Made by a program: the position numbers and the translations under genes
Shown here: one piece after another, positions 5,073 through 13,900 of the stretch
Numbering within the stretch: the first letter of the stretch is position 1
Layout: each line of letters starts with the position of its first letter
The notes under the pieces: model-generated
The model's input: only the letters and a program-made list of their open reading frames with translations
The model's database searches: none
What the model was told of the DNA's origin: nothing
Assembly (NCBI GenBank): GCA_039923455.1
Contig: JBDTCS010000292.1
Span: 1 to 14,442, forward strand
Reading direction: 5' to 3'
DNA: 14,442 nt
Source of the DNA: JBDTCS01 sp039923455
Lineage (GTDB): Bacteria; Bacteroidota; Ignavibacteria; Palsa-1295

Positions 5073-6422
5073 TTATTGCTTGATGAAGCCTTGCGAGGTG
5101 GTCTTGTTTCCATTGGAGATGGAGAGGATGTAATATCCAGAGGGTAATGCGCTGGCATCGATGCGAACGGGTTGTTCGGCTGCGATAGCGCGCTGCTCTG
5201 ATAGACGCGTTCGGCCGAGTACATCAAAAACGCGAATGTTCGAGACGCCCTCCGCATCCGTATAGTCAAAGGCAAGTTGCTGCATTACCGGCGAGGTAAG
5301 TATTTTTAACGCGGATGCGCGCGGAAGCTGCGCGCCAACCCCCGCAACAGGCGGCGCTTCGTATCGGTACATGAAGCATGTGTCACCGAACTCAAGCGTC
5401 GAGACGAATCCATGCCGCGGATCAACCCAGTGCATCTGCATCATCGCTGCTCCTGAGAACGAAGTGGAATCGACGGACCAAGAGTTGCCGTGATCACTGG
5501 AGTAGTATAAGGTGTCGGCGTACACCTGGAAAATTCTTAGGTCACTGTAGTGCTCTATTAACCTCGGGCCAAGTCCGTTACCAACAAAGCACCAAAGAGT
5601 ATGTGGTGCAGTCGCAGAAATGCCGAAGAGCCGTCCGGCAAAGGCATCATGTCTTTCCCAGGTAAAGCCGTCATCCGGCGAATAATAAAAATCAGATTTA
5701 CGACCGCCCACTTCATAAATTTCCTGAAGGCACTCCGCGAGTTTCGGGCCGCATTCGGTGTGGCCCCAGACAGATTGAGGGAGCGAAGCGTCAGGCCGAA
5801 TCGCATGCCAGCTTCCTTCAAAGTAGTGGAACACTGAATCACCGTGCGTCACCCAGATATTATTTGAGTCCAGAATAGTCGCGTCATCGATCCACGCCTT
5901 TAGGAATCTACCTGCAGAGTCGTAAGACCTCCATCCGTCATGCGTGACGATCATAAAGGACTCGTTTGCTAGAACTCCAGTAGAGTCGATCTTACAGATA
6001 TAACGATAGCCATCCGACACGCTATACATCTTCTGACCGAATGTGTGCGTGTGGTATGGCTTTCGTACGAGATAACTCGCGATTGTATCCGAATTAATAC
6101 CGACCTCCTGCTCGGGAATATCGAGATCGATTGAGCCGAAACCGTCCTTCGCCGATTGAAAGGCATCTAAAGTCCACACGTCATCCTGCAAGTATTTGAT
6201 TGCCGAATTAGAGCGTAGGTCCCAACTCTTTCCGCCATCTGATGTCCCGAAAGCGAATAAATTATCGGGCCCCCTCCCGTTCCGAACGCAGAGCAGGATC
6301 CCGTGCAACGTGTCGCAAAAAGCAAAGTCGATCGGCCTATACTGTCCGATCATTACTTTCGACCATTTCCCAGGATTTTGGCATGCACCTATTTTTGGAC
6401 TCGCGAGTAAAAAAAGATTCAA
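5073..6422 (-). CDS. T9SS cargo protein with Asp-box (BNR-like) propeller and type A sorting domain
   Basis: A secreted protein of about 449 aa. Three Asp-box motifs, TSDGGKSW (60-67), SPDDGFTW (248-255) and SSDHGNSW (308-315), and a degenerate one (THDGWRSY, 160-167), indicate a sialidase-like or YCF48-like beta-propeller. No catalytic sialidase residues are identifiable. The last 80 residues are a T9SS C-terminal domain (IRVFDVLGR, PVRIDASAL, GYYILS, final GFIKQ), which directs export through the outer membrane and processing at the cell surface. The start is uncertain. The TTG at 6422 leaves only a short hydrophobic lead, and the frame stays open to a TAG at 6450-6452, giving RNLLTLVCLNLFLLA, a better signal core, without an in-frame start. 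An ATG at 6458-6460 is in another frame. Confidence 0.85.
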   Translation of the reverse strand: MNLFLLASPKIGACQNPGKWSKVMIGQYRPIDFAFCDTLHGILLCVRNGRGPDNLFAFGTSDGGKSWDLRSNSAIKYLQDDVWTLDAFQSAKDGFGSIDLDIPEQEVGINSDTIASYLVRKPYHTHTFGQKMYSVSDGYRYICKIDSTGVLANESFMIVTHDGWRSYDSAGRFLKAWIDDATILDSNNIWVTHGDSVFHYFEGSWHAIRPDASLPQSVWGHTECGPKLAECLQEIYEVGGRKSDFYYSPDDGFTWERHDAFAGRLFGISATAPHTLWCFVGNGLGPRLIEHYSDLRIFQVYADTLYYSSDHGNSWSVDSTSFSGAAMMQMHWVDPRHGFVSTLEFGDTCFMYRYEAPPVAGVGAQLPRASALKILTSPVMQQLAFDYTDAEGVSNIRVFDVLGRTRLSEQRAIAAEQPVRIDASALPSGYYILSISNGNKTTSQGFIKQ

Positions 6423-6652
6423 ACATACGAGCGTTAGAAGATTTCGAGACTACTACTCATATTGTTATTGGAAAGTTAGAGCTTCGCTTTCTGTGCAATT
6501 TGGATTATGAGAATTGCGCCGAAGGATTTGCATCGTTGGCAGCAGAATGTTTTCACAGGGCAGTTTTTTAAAGACACATAAAGAACAATGACCCCTCGGC
6601 CAAAAGAGTTCTTCCTCTCCGCCATGCTTCAAATAGCCCCGTTCAATTAGTA
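6423..6652 (-). other. Upstream region of the T9SS cargo gene
   Basis: About 230 bp between the T9SS cargo gene and the ahcY terminator. No gene is supported here; short open frames lack family character. The minus strand should contain the cargo promoter. A TTG...TAACTTTC pair just before 6460 faintly resembles the Bacteroidota -33/-7 pattern but has short spacing, so it is not called. Confidence 0.4.
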
Positions 6653-6656
6653 CCAA

Positions 6657-6682
6657 AAAAAAGAGGCCGAAGCCTCTTTTTT
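6657..6682. terminator. Symmetric UUCG-loop terminator after ahcY
   Basis: An 11-bp stem, AAAAAAGAGGC (6657-6667) with GCCTCTTTTTT (6672-6682). On the minus strand the loop is TTCG closed by C-G, the very stable UUCG tetraloop. The A and T runs flank it on both sides, so it has the form of an intrinsic terminator in both directions. It lies 24 bp after the ahcY stop and ends that transcription unit. Confidence 0.88.
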
Positions 6683-6706
6683 ATAAAACGATTCTTGATC
6701 GTGAGA

Positions 6707-7987
6707 TCAGGTGCCAGCAGCGTAATCGAGATTGTAGGCAACCTGCTCTTGCGTGAGTGCATCGATCGCGATACCCATCGTCGAGAGCTTGAGTCCGCCG
6801 ATCTCTTGATCTTGCGTAGCCGGAATGTCATAGACCAATCCGCGCTCAAGTACTTCCTCGCCTTTGTCTGCCTTGGCGAGACGAATCTGCGACATGAACT
6901 GATTTGCAAAGCTCATATCCATAACTTCAGAAGGATGTCCTTCTGCTGCAGCGAGATTCACGAGGCGTCCCTGCGCAAGCAAGTACACGCGACGGTTTCC
7001 GCTGAGGAGATACTCTTCGCAATTCGCACGGATCGTGCGATGATTTGCTGAGCGCTCTTCCAAGTCCGGAATGTTGATCTCGCAATCATAGTGACCTGTG
7101 TTGCAAACGATCGCGCCATCCCTCATGCTCTCAAAGTGACGAGCAACGATAACGTCCTTCACACCTGTCGCGGTGATGAAGATATCGCCAACCTTCGCAG
7201 CTTCATCCATCGTCATAACGCGCATACCTTCGAGCGTTGCCTTAAGCGCAGCCGTTGGCTTGATCTCCGTAACGATGACGTTTGCACCCATGCCCTTCGC
7301 ACGAGTTGCAACGCCCTTGCCGCAATGTCCGTAACCTGCGACGACAACATTCTTACCGGCGAGCAACACCGAAGTTGCACGGATAACACCGTCGAGTGTC
7401 GATTGGCCCGTGCCATAAACGTTATCGAAATCCCACTTGGTCTCTGCATCATTGACAGCGATGACCGGGTATTTCAGCTTGCCATCAGCGCTCATAGCGC
7501 GAAGGCGATGCACACCTGTGGTCGTCTCTTCGGTACCACCGATGACGCCGTCAGCGAGCTCTGGAAATTTGTTGTGCACGGTGAAGATCAAATCCGCACC
7601 GTCATCCAGTGTGAGGTTCGGCTTGAAATCGAGCGTGCGCTCGATGCACCAATAAAACTCTTCGACGTTCATGCCATACCAAGCGTAGATCTGAATCCCG
7701 TTGTCGGCAAGCGCGGCTGTGACTTCGTCATTGGTCGAAAGTGGATTGCAACCCGACCATGCGATCTCCGCACCGGCTGCGCGAAGCGTTTCGATCAGGA
7801 CTGCTGTCTCTTTGGTGACATGCAAGCAACCAGCGATACGATAACCGGCAAGCGGCTTCGACTTGGAATAGATCTCGCGGAGCTTCATCAGCACCGGCAT
7901 TCTGCTCTCGGCCCACTCGATCTGGCGACGACCGGCGTCGGCTAACTTCAGATCCTTAACTTTATACTGCCCCTTTTTCTCGTCCAT
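6707..7987 (-). CDS. ahcY: Adenosylhomocysteinase (S-adenosylhomocysteine hydrolase)
   Basis: A 426-aa cytosolic NAD-dependent enzyme that splits S-adenosylhomocysteine into adenosine and homocysteine, removing the product inhibitor of methyltransferases. Signatures in order are GCLHVTKETAVLIETL (53-68), NPLSTNDEV, LDDGADL (127-133), EETTTGVH (153-160), NDAETKWDFDN with the catalytic lysine/aspartate pair K184/D188, the nucleotide loop GYGHCGKG (218-225), NTGHYD (296-301) and AEGHPSEVMDMSFANQ. It is the short form: it lacks the roughly 40-residue insertion found in many bacterial enzymes and the C-terminal KPDHYRY of the animal type, ending instead in YNLDYAAGT, as in archaeal-type homologues. 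AAGGAG (7993-7998) lies 5 bp before the ATG. No SAH-riboswitch consensus is visible in the 137-bp leader. A strong terminator follows. Confidence 0.97.
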   Translation of the reverse strand: MDEKKGQYKVKDLKLADAGRRQIEWAESRMPVLMKLREIYSKSKPLAGYRIAGCLHVTKETAVLIETLRAAGAEIAWSGCNPLSTNDEVTAALADNGIQIYAWYGMNVEEFYWCIERTLDFKPNLTLDDGADLIFTVHNKFPELADGVIGGTEETTTGVHRLRAMSADGKLKYPVIAVNDAETKWDFDNVYGTGQSTLDGVIRATSVLLAGKNVVVAGYGHCGKGVATRAKGMGANVIVTEIKPTAALKATLEGMRVMTMDEAAKVGDIFITATGVKDVIVARHFESMRDGAIVCNTGHYDCEINIPDLEERSANHRTIRANCEEYLLSGNRRVYLLAQGRLVNLAAAEGHPSEVMDMSFANQFMSQIRLAKADKGEEVLERGLVYDIPATQDQEIGGLKLSTMGIAIDALTQEQVAYNLDYAAGT

Positions 7988-8091
7988 GTATGCTCCTTAG
8001 AGTATGCTCAAAATAGTTACTTCGCGCGTTGAACAGCCCCGGTGTTGGGGTCGTTCCGAAAGCCGATACGTCGATAATTTAGTGTCGTTTC

Positions 8092-8118
8092 AGGCGTACG
8101 TGCGAGCGTACTTTGCCT
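8092..8118 (-). terminator. Hairpin between the SPOR-like gene and ahcY
   Basis: AGGC-GTACG (8092-8100) can pair with CGTAC (8107-8111) and, after a TTT bulge, GCCT (8115-8118), around a 6-nt loop. It lies 7 bp past the stop of the upstream minus-strand gene. No T run follows on the minus strand, so it could be a weak terminator, an attenuating leader element for ahcY, or unimportant. Confidence 0.3.
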
Positions 8119-8124
8119 AAAGGC

Positions 8125-8913
8125 TCAGCGATGCTTTTTCTTCTTCGGTCCGCTCGAATGCACCTTGTATTTGGGGCCTCCCTTGCCCTGGGTGGTCTCA
8201 ATATAGGCTGAGCGGTTTCCAGCGGCTCTTAGGTCAGCCAAACGCTCCTGAGCGAGCAAATTGCTGGAGGTCGAATATCCCCCCGATGAGGCAGCTGCTG
8301 CATGTTTGTGCTTGGCTGGTTTCGCACGCTTATGATGCGCTTTCGGATGTGGAGGCGGTGGAACGGTATCACGAACCGGCGGAGTAGGCACAGGTGGAGG
8401 AGGCACGGGCGCGACAGTATCCTTTTTTGGCGCTGGAGCTGCATCATGGACGATCACGGTGTCGTGATGGATAGCAATGATCTGACGGTCGTGATGTCCG
8501 CCAAAATTCCAAAAATGTATCAACGCTACGATTCCGAGAATTGCAAGAATTCCAAGAAAGACCGCAGTGGCGGTCATTCCACCGGATTGATGTTCCGTCT
8601 CACGTTCCATAGACTTCTCCACTACACTTTTTTCAACAACACTTCTGTCGGTAACACTTTTGTCCACTGCACTCTTGTCTACCGGATTCTTTTCGCTGAC
8701 CTTTCCGCTCGCGTCGCGATTACCGGTGACATTGTTTTCCGTCACTTGCCTAACTTCAGTTGCACCGGCAGGAGGCAAACTCGATTCGGCACCGGCTTTC
8801 GAGATTGCACCACCAGGTCGCGAATCTTCGATGATCTCCTGCATAGCTTCGGGAGTGATTCCATAGCGCGCTGATAACTTTTGCGCTGTCAAACTTGGGT
8901 TTTTGGAGTCCAT
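8125..8913 (-). CDS. Single-pass membrane protein with proline-rich linker and SPOR-like C-terminus
   Basis: A 262-aa protein of unassigned family. The first 111 residues are probably cytoplasmic and include a helical start (AQKLSARYGITPEAMQEII) and five tandem pentapeptides of the form (V/T)(D/E)(K/R)S(x) at 78-102. One transmembrane helix follows (about 115-136, AVFLGILAILGIVALIHFW). The outer part has His-rich HHDTVIVHD, a proline-rich linker (168-190), a Lys/His-rich stretch and a C-terminal segment, LLAQERLADLRAAGNRSAYI...GPKYKV (219-251), that resembles the central part of a SPOR peptidoglycan-binding domain but is shorter than the usual 70 residues. Topology is also TonB-like. The ATG at 8913 lacks a Shine-Dalgarno and follows a duplicated 14-mer. 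It lies 87 bp after the barrel gene, so it could be in the same transcript. A cell-envelope role is inferred. Confidence 0.7.
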   Translation of the reverse strand: MDSKNPSLTAQKLSARYGITPEAMQEIIEDSRPGGAISKAGAESSLPPAGATEVRQVTENNVTGNRDASGKVSEKNPVDKSAVDKSVTDRSVVEKSVVEKSMERETEHQSGGMTATAVFLGILAILGIVALIHFWNFGGHHDRQIIAIHHDTVIVHDAAPAPKKDTVAPVPPPPVPTPPVRDTVPPPPHPKAHHKRAKPAKHKHAAAASSGGYSTSSNLLAQERLADLRAAGNRSAYIETTQGKGGPKYKVHSSGPKKKKHR

Positions 8914-8941
8914 CGGTGTTCTGCTAACGGTGTTCTGCTGA
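8914..8941 (-). repeat. Tandem 14-bp duplication at the translation start
   Basis: On the plus strand cggtgttctgctaa (8914-8927) is followed by cggtgttctgctga (8928-8941), one base different. The array abuts the ATG of the SPOR-like gene, so on the minus strand each unit reads (T)NAGCAGAACACCG just before the start. No Shine-Dalgarno is present within it. A recent slippage duplication that altered the leader is the simplest explanation. Confidence 0.75.
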
Positions 8942-9000
8942 ATGTACGCTAATAGCTATATAATTATTCTGGACGTGACACAGGGCGCTTAATTTCGGAA

Positions 9001-10968
9001 TCAAAATGTCAACCGAGCGCTCACCCAGATCGATCGAGGCATCTCATTATACGATGTCCAAAAGTCACCCGGGCTGTTCAGAATGTTCTCCGCTTTTAGC
9101 AATATAGCTATTTGCCGCGAGCAACGGACGTTTGCGTCGAGGTTCAGAAACGACAACGACTTGGAATTCCGAGCCAAATGAACAAATTCGACCGAAGGAA
9201 GAACTCCAAAAGAATTTTCGTCCGTCCCGCCGAATGCGTTCAAATGGTAGGCAAGGCTTGCCTTTAGGACAGGTTCGAATTGCACGCCGATATCCTTGCC
9301 GGCGACAGTTGCTGAGTGATATTCGAAAGTTGCTCCGATAACGTCGCGCGAAAATATTAATGCATTTCCACCTGCAGAAACAATCAGCCGACGCGTCTCT
9401 TCCGGCAAAGCATAAAAGAGCGAGCGACCGGAATCGATTGCGCTTTCGCGAAAGACGAGTTCGTGATCGCTTTCGAAAAGTCGGATTTCTGCTCGAATTT
9501 CGTCATCGGCAGAATAGGTGAAGTGTGTATATCCGCGCAGATCAAAATTATTCGTGCGCGTTCTACGTGGATCAATGACCGATTGCTTCACAATGCTCGA
9601 ACTTGCAAACTCGGGATCGGTGAGAATTCCTTCGCGACCGGATAGCAATGTGTAAAACGGATTCACGTTTGCAAGCGCAAGATTATCATCGAGCGAACTC
9701 GCCGGTTCAAACGAGCCACCAACTTCCCATGACTTTGTCAAGCGAACACCGAGTCCACCGATCGGAAAAACTTTTGTTCGCGATCCATCAATGTCATTCG
9801 CCGAAACCAGTTTCAATCCTGCTCGCCACTGAAAACCGAGCGAGGTTTCATCCTTGAGCATCAGGCTAATATTCTGCGCTGAGAGATCAGTGGAGTTTGC
9901 AAACCCTGCAGTGCTAAATCCGGATGGGTTTGGTAGCGGCTCCGCACTTGCGTGCTCGTAAGCGAGTGCACCCAAAAGTGAGAACTCCGAATGACCGAGT
10001 ACAAACTCGGAATGCGCAGTGATATTTTGTGAACTTTCCGAAAGCGAAGGATCGAGTCCATCGCTCAAAAAATGTGCATCGATCGCGAATCCATACGCAA
10101 GCGAACGCGAGAGATCACCATCGATCAAAGCGCCAATATTGGTAACCGAAAGCGTATGCTCCGATCTTACCGGCGCACTCGCTGAATCGTGATAGAGCAA
10201 AAGCTGCTTGCCCGTCAGCGAAAGATGTGCGCCGACGCTGGAGCTTTGAAACGGCTCAGGTTCATTTCCGATTTGTGCAGCGCCACTGGCTGCAAAATTC
10301 CAATACTGTTCGATCGGATCGTCACTTTGCCGATGCAAATAGTCGCCATCAAATCCAAGTGCAATCCTATCATTTACGCCAAACTGCAAGGCACCTGCGA
10401 GACGAGGTAGGTACGGCACACCCGCACCGACTTCGAGCATCGCTTCGAGGTTTTTCTTTTGCCGAAGTGGTAAGGGCAGTGGAGACTGATCGAAATAGGG
10501 GAGATTCTCGCGAGTAATCGGATTCATCCCTGCGAGCACCGTCGAATCGAAGGGCACAGGATGTCGATCGATATCCACCATGATCTGCTGCGGATACGCG
10601 TAGCGAACTTTCGCGCCGTTTCGAATTAGCTCCGGCACTTCGACGATCTGTGAATCGATCCACTGTTTGTGTGAGAGCGAAACGCTGCTATCACTAATTG
10701 CGAGTGCAGAATCCGAAAGTCCTGCGAGCGTTGGATCATTGATCTGCATGGTGTCGCGCAAGAGCGCACTTTTGCGAGTGCCGCTTTTTAGCGTGTCATG
10801 AAAAACAATTCGATGACCGAGCACGCTCTCTCGATGCGTAAGTTCTGCACGCATCGATGGGGGAAGTTGTCGTTTGCCCGGAAAACTTTCTTGTGCGCGT
10901 GCAATTTGTGGGAGTACAGAAAGGACAACCACAAAAAGTATTAGCACCGAACGCATTAATTTTGTCAC
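9001..10968 (-). CDS. Outer-membrane beta-barrel protein (TonB-dependent-receptor-like, no plug)
   Basis: A 655-aa exported protein. It has a signal peptide (MTKLMRS, core VLILFVVVLSVL, cleavage after ARA at about 25), a periplasmic N-terminal region of about 130 residues, and then many alternating amphipathic strands up to a terminal aromatic residue (SIWVSARLTF), typical of barrels inserted by the BAM machinery. The segment LPLPLRQKKNLEAMLEVGAG (about 163-182) resembles the barrel entry of the plug-less TonB-receptor-like proteins that accompany large TPR proteins in Bacteroidota. No TonB box or plug motifs were seen. The GTG start is preceded by AGGAGG at 6 bp, and its first base overlaps the TPR stop as GTGA, so translation is coupled to the TPR gene. 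An ATG at 10956 is an alternative start. Transported substrate unknown. Confidence 0.75.
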   Translation of the reverse strand: MTKLMRSVLILFVVVLSVLPQIARAQESFPGKRQLPPSMRAELTHRESVLGHRIVFHDTLKSGTRKSALLRDTMQINDPTLAGLSDSALAISDSSVSLSHKQWIDSQIVEVPELIRNGAKVRYAYPQQIMVDIDRHPVPFDSTVLAGMNPITRENLPYFDQSPLPLPLRQKKNLEAMLEVGAGVPYLPRLAGALQFGVNDRIALGFDGDYLHRQSDDPIEQYWNFAASGAAQIGNEPEPFQSSSVGAHLSLTGKQLLLYHDSASAPVRSEHTLSVTNIGALIDGDLSRSLAYGFAIDAHFLSDGLDPSLSESSQNITAHSEFVLGHSEFSLLGALAYEHASAEPLPNPSGFSTAGFANSTDLSAQNISLMLKDETSLGFQWRAGLKLVSANDIDGSRTKVFPIGGLGVRLTKSWEVGGSFEPASSLDDNLALANVNPFYTLLSGREGILTDPEFASSSIVKQSVIDPRRTRTNNFDLRGYTHFTYSADDEIRAEIRLFESDHELVFRESAIDSGRSLFYALPEETRRLIVSAGGNALIFSRDVIGATFEYHSATVAGKDIGVQFEPVLKASLAYHLNAFGGTDENSFGVLPSVEFVHLARNSKSLSFLNLDANVRCSRQIAILLKAENILNSPGDFWTSYNEMPRSIWVSARLTF

Positions 10969-13900
10969 TTGCGTCCTCCTTTCTTCTTCGCAGGTTTCGC
11001 TTTCGGCTTTGGAGTAAGCGCGTCGAGCATCGCCTTTGCGCGTGCAGCATCGTGATCGGAAAGATCATCTCGCTTCGTTAGAGCTTTGAGTGCTACAATT
11101 GCAAGTGGCTTTTTGCCAAGTGCCGTTTGCGCTTCGGCAACTCCGAAAAGTCTTCGAGTATTGGATTCCGAAGCGAGTGAGTTATCGTGCTCGGCCATTG
11201 CAAACTCCAGCAGTGCGGGCTGCCAAGCTTTTTCACCAATGTAGATTTCACCGATTCGGACAAGTGCAGCGCTACCGAGTGCATCGTGACGCCTACTGTT
11301 TGCGATCGTTTGCAAAGCTATCCGAGCTTCGGAGCGTTTATTCAGCTCAAGCAACATTTGCGCAGCACGAAACTGCGCCTTTGCTCCCAGAGAAGTTTGC
11401 AGAGTATAACGCATCGTGAGCAGATTCAACATCTTGATCGCAGAATCTTTTGCATTGCTCGCGATAAGCAGATCGGCATACTCACTGATCGCAGTCGGGG
11501 CTGCATCATACGAGTAATAGTCAAGATCAAAAGTCTTTTGATAATAGACAGCCGCACTGTCGAGCTGGTGTCGCGACTTGGAGAGCCTTGCGAGTTCAAG
11601 CAACGAATTATCCGCGGCTTCTGACTTCGGATATTCAGCGGTCACTTTTGCAAGCGATGTGATCGAACGCGTAGTATCTCCAAGCGAAGCATACGCTCTC
11701 GCGATCAAGAACTTTGATTGCGGTGCAGATTCGTGCTCCGGATATTGTTTCAGAAATTGCTCAAGTGTGGAGATCCCTTTCGCAGGCTCGCCAATACGCA
11801 GTTGCAACTCACCTTTATGAAAAAGTACTTTAGGTACGAGTTCACTCGAAGGGGAGCGGACGAGAAAGCTATCGGCGGCAGCAACTACTTCGGGATATCG
11901 CTTCAATCGGATCAGCGCATCCTGCTTTCGAAATAGCGCATCGCCGGCTTCATTCGACTGAGCATAATCTCGCAACACACGTTCGAAATAGATGAGCGCA
12001 TGCGTGTCGTCGTTCCGATTCTCACGCTCAGCTCCCGCAACGAGTAACGATCGAGGTGCGAAAGCCGAACTCGGAAATTTTGTAACGAGCTTTTCAATCG
12101 AAGCTTCTGCCTCCGTTGGCAGATTGATCGAATAGGCTGCGAGCGCAGAATTAAAATATGCTCGATCGAGAAGATCGGACTTCGGAAATTTAGTTGTGAG
12201 ATATCGAAACACATTCATCGCCGAGCGACCGCTATCAAGCCGAATGCGTGTCACACCAAGTTGATAGAGCGCTCTCGTGGTGCGCAGATCGTTAAAGGCC
12301 GGACGATCGACGGCTTGATTGTAAAGATCGTTCGCATCGCTCAAATGTCCGACAGCATATTCCGCATCACCGGCTCTTGCGAGACCATCGTACGCGTACC
12401 TCGTGATTGTATCGAGATCGAGCAGATGTTGAAACGCTTGCGAGGCCTCCGGAAACCGCGCATGACGAAAGAGCGTCCAAGCATATCCATATTGTGCGTC
12501 GATCACGCGAGTGCTTTGCGGATACTCTTTTAGCACCGTCTGAAATTGTTTTTCGGCACCATCAATATCACCGTGCCGAAGCATCGCACGCCCGAGCCAA
12601 AAGTGCGCTTCGTCGGTACGTGTCAAGAGATATGCCGGATTGGTTGCGAAATATGCTTGCAGATCACTCCGTGCAGCATCCCATGCTCCAAGCGGGATGA
12701 GTGAAAGCCCGCGCTCAAGATGAGCGAGTGCACGGGAGTTCGAATCAGCTTCAGCGAGACCGTGTAGCGCCGTCGAAAAATACCCAACGGCCTTCTCGAA
12801 TAAATTTTTGCGATAGCTAAGCTCACCCATCAAGAGTGCACTGAATGCCCCCGATGAGGTTTGTTCCGAACTGAGTGGCTCCAGCAAAGAACTCGCGCCG
12901 AGATAATTCTTCTGAATAAACTTAACGAGCCCTAATTGATAATTTGCGCGAGAAGAGTAGAGCACGCTCTTATCCTGTGTAAGTCCGATGAGTACGTGCT
13001 CTGCCTCTGAGTATCGTTCGGCTCGTGCAAGTGCGACACCGGCGTAGAATCGTGATCGCTCCGGAAAATCGTTATAGAAAAAGAAGGTGGTATCAATCGT
13101 GTTGTGATGAACCAGCGACGAATCGAGTGTCGCCACCGTCAGCGGCGAGTGCGGCGTTTCATAAAATCTATCGGCAATGCGACCTTGCTCTCGCAGTGAC
13201 AGATTCGCCTCGCGACGGATGAGCAATCGGGAGATCGTATCTTGCGAAGCGAGCGCAAGAAATTCCCGCGCTGCTGCATCATATTGATCTTGTTGAAATA
13301 ACGACCAACCTTTTTCGAATCTAAGTGCATCACCAACGAAGCGACGTTGTACCGGAGCGAATCCACTTTTTATCGTGTCCGGTGTTTCGACAAGAATCTG
13401 CTGTCCCTTTGCAAGTGTGACGGTTGCTTTCGCATACTGGCCAAGCTCGATCTGCGCACTACCACGAAGCAACGCAACCTCACTTTGCCAATAGGGCGAC
13501 ACCAGCTGTGCCGGCGGAGGCGAGGTTTCGTTGTCGCGCAAACTTTCGAAGTCAAATCCTGCACCGGTGATGGATGGATTAATCAATCGCTCCACGTTGC
13601 GATGCCGTAGATACAGCGCTTCGACAAGCGGCGAGACGTATTGCATGTTGCGCGCAGATGTTCGAATTTGCAGCTTGGATACGAGCCCCAGCGAGTCAAG
13701 CTCGTTTAGAACAACCAGCGATGCTTCGTATTTCTTCTCGGTGCGAAGGACAGCCGCCGTGCGCAGTTTTGCAAAGATGCGAAGCGGAGATGATTCGATG
13801 CGAGATGCAGCACGAAAATCGGATTCGGCATTTGCATATCGGTCTTCACGTTCGGCAAGTTCGCCACGCCGGAATAATGCGAGCGCAAGCATACGCGATT

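Noticed and set aside
7091..7945. Plus-strand open frame of 284 codons across ahcY
   Set aside because: Antisense shadow of a highly conserved enzyme gene; its product has no family character.
7988..8124. SAH or SAM riboswitch upstream of ahcY
   Set aside because: The leader lacks the conserved SAH-riboswitch core; only simple hairpins are visible.
8302..8874. Plus-strand open frame of 190 codons
   Set aside because: Antisense to the SPOR-like gene and explained by its repetitive, Pro/Lys-rich coding sequence.
9001..10968. Complete TonB-dependent receptor with plug domain
   Set aside because: Plug motifs and a TonB box were not found; the N-terminal region is too short and unlike a plug.
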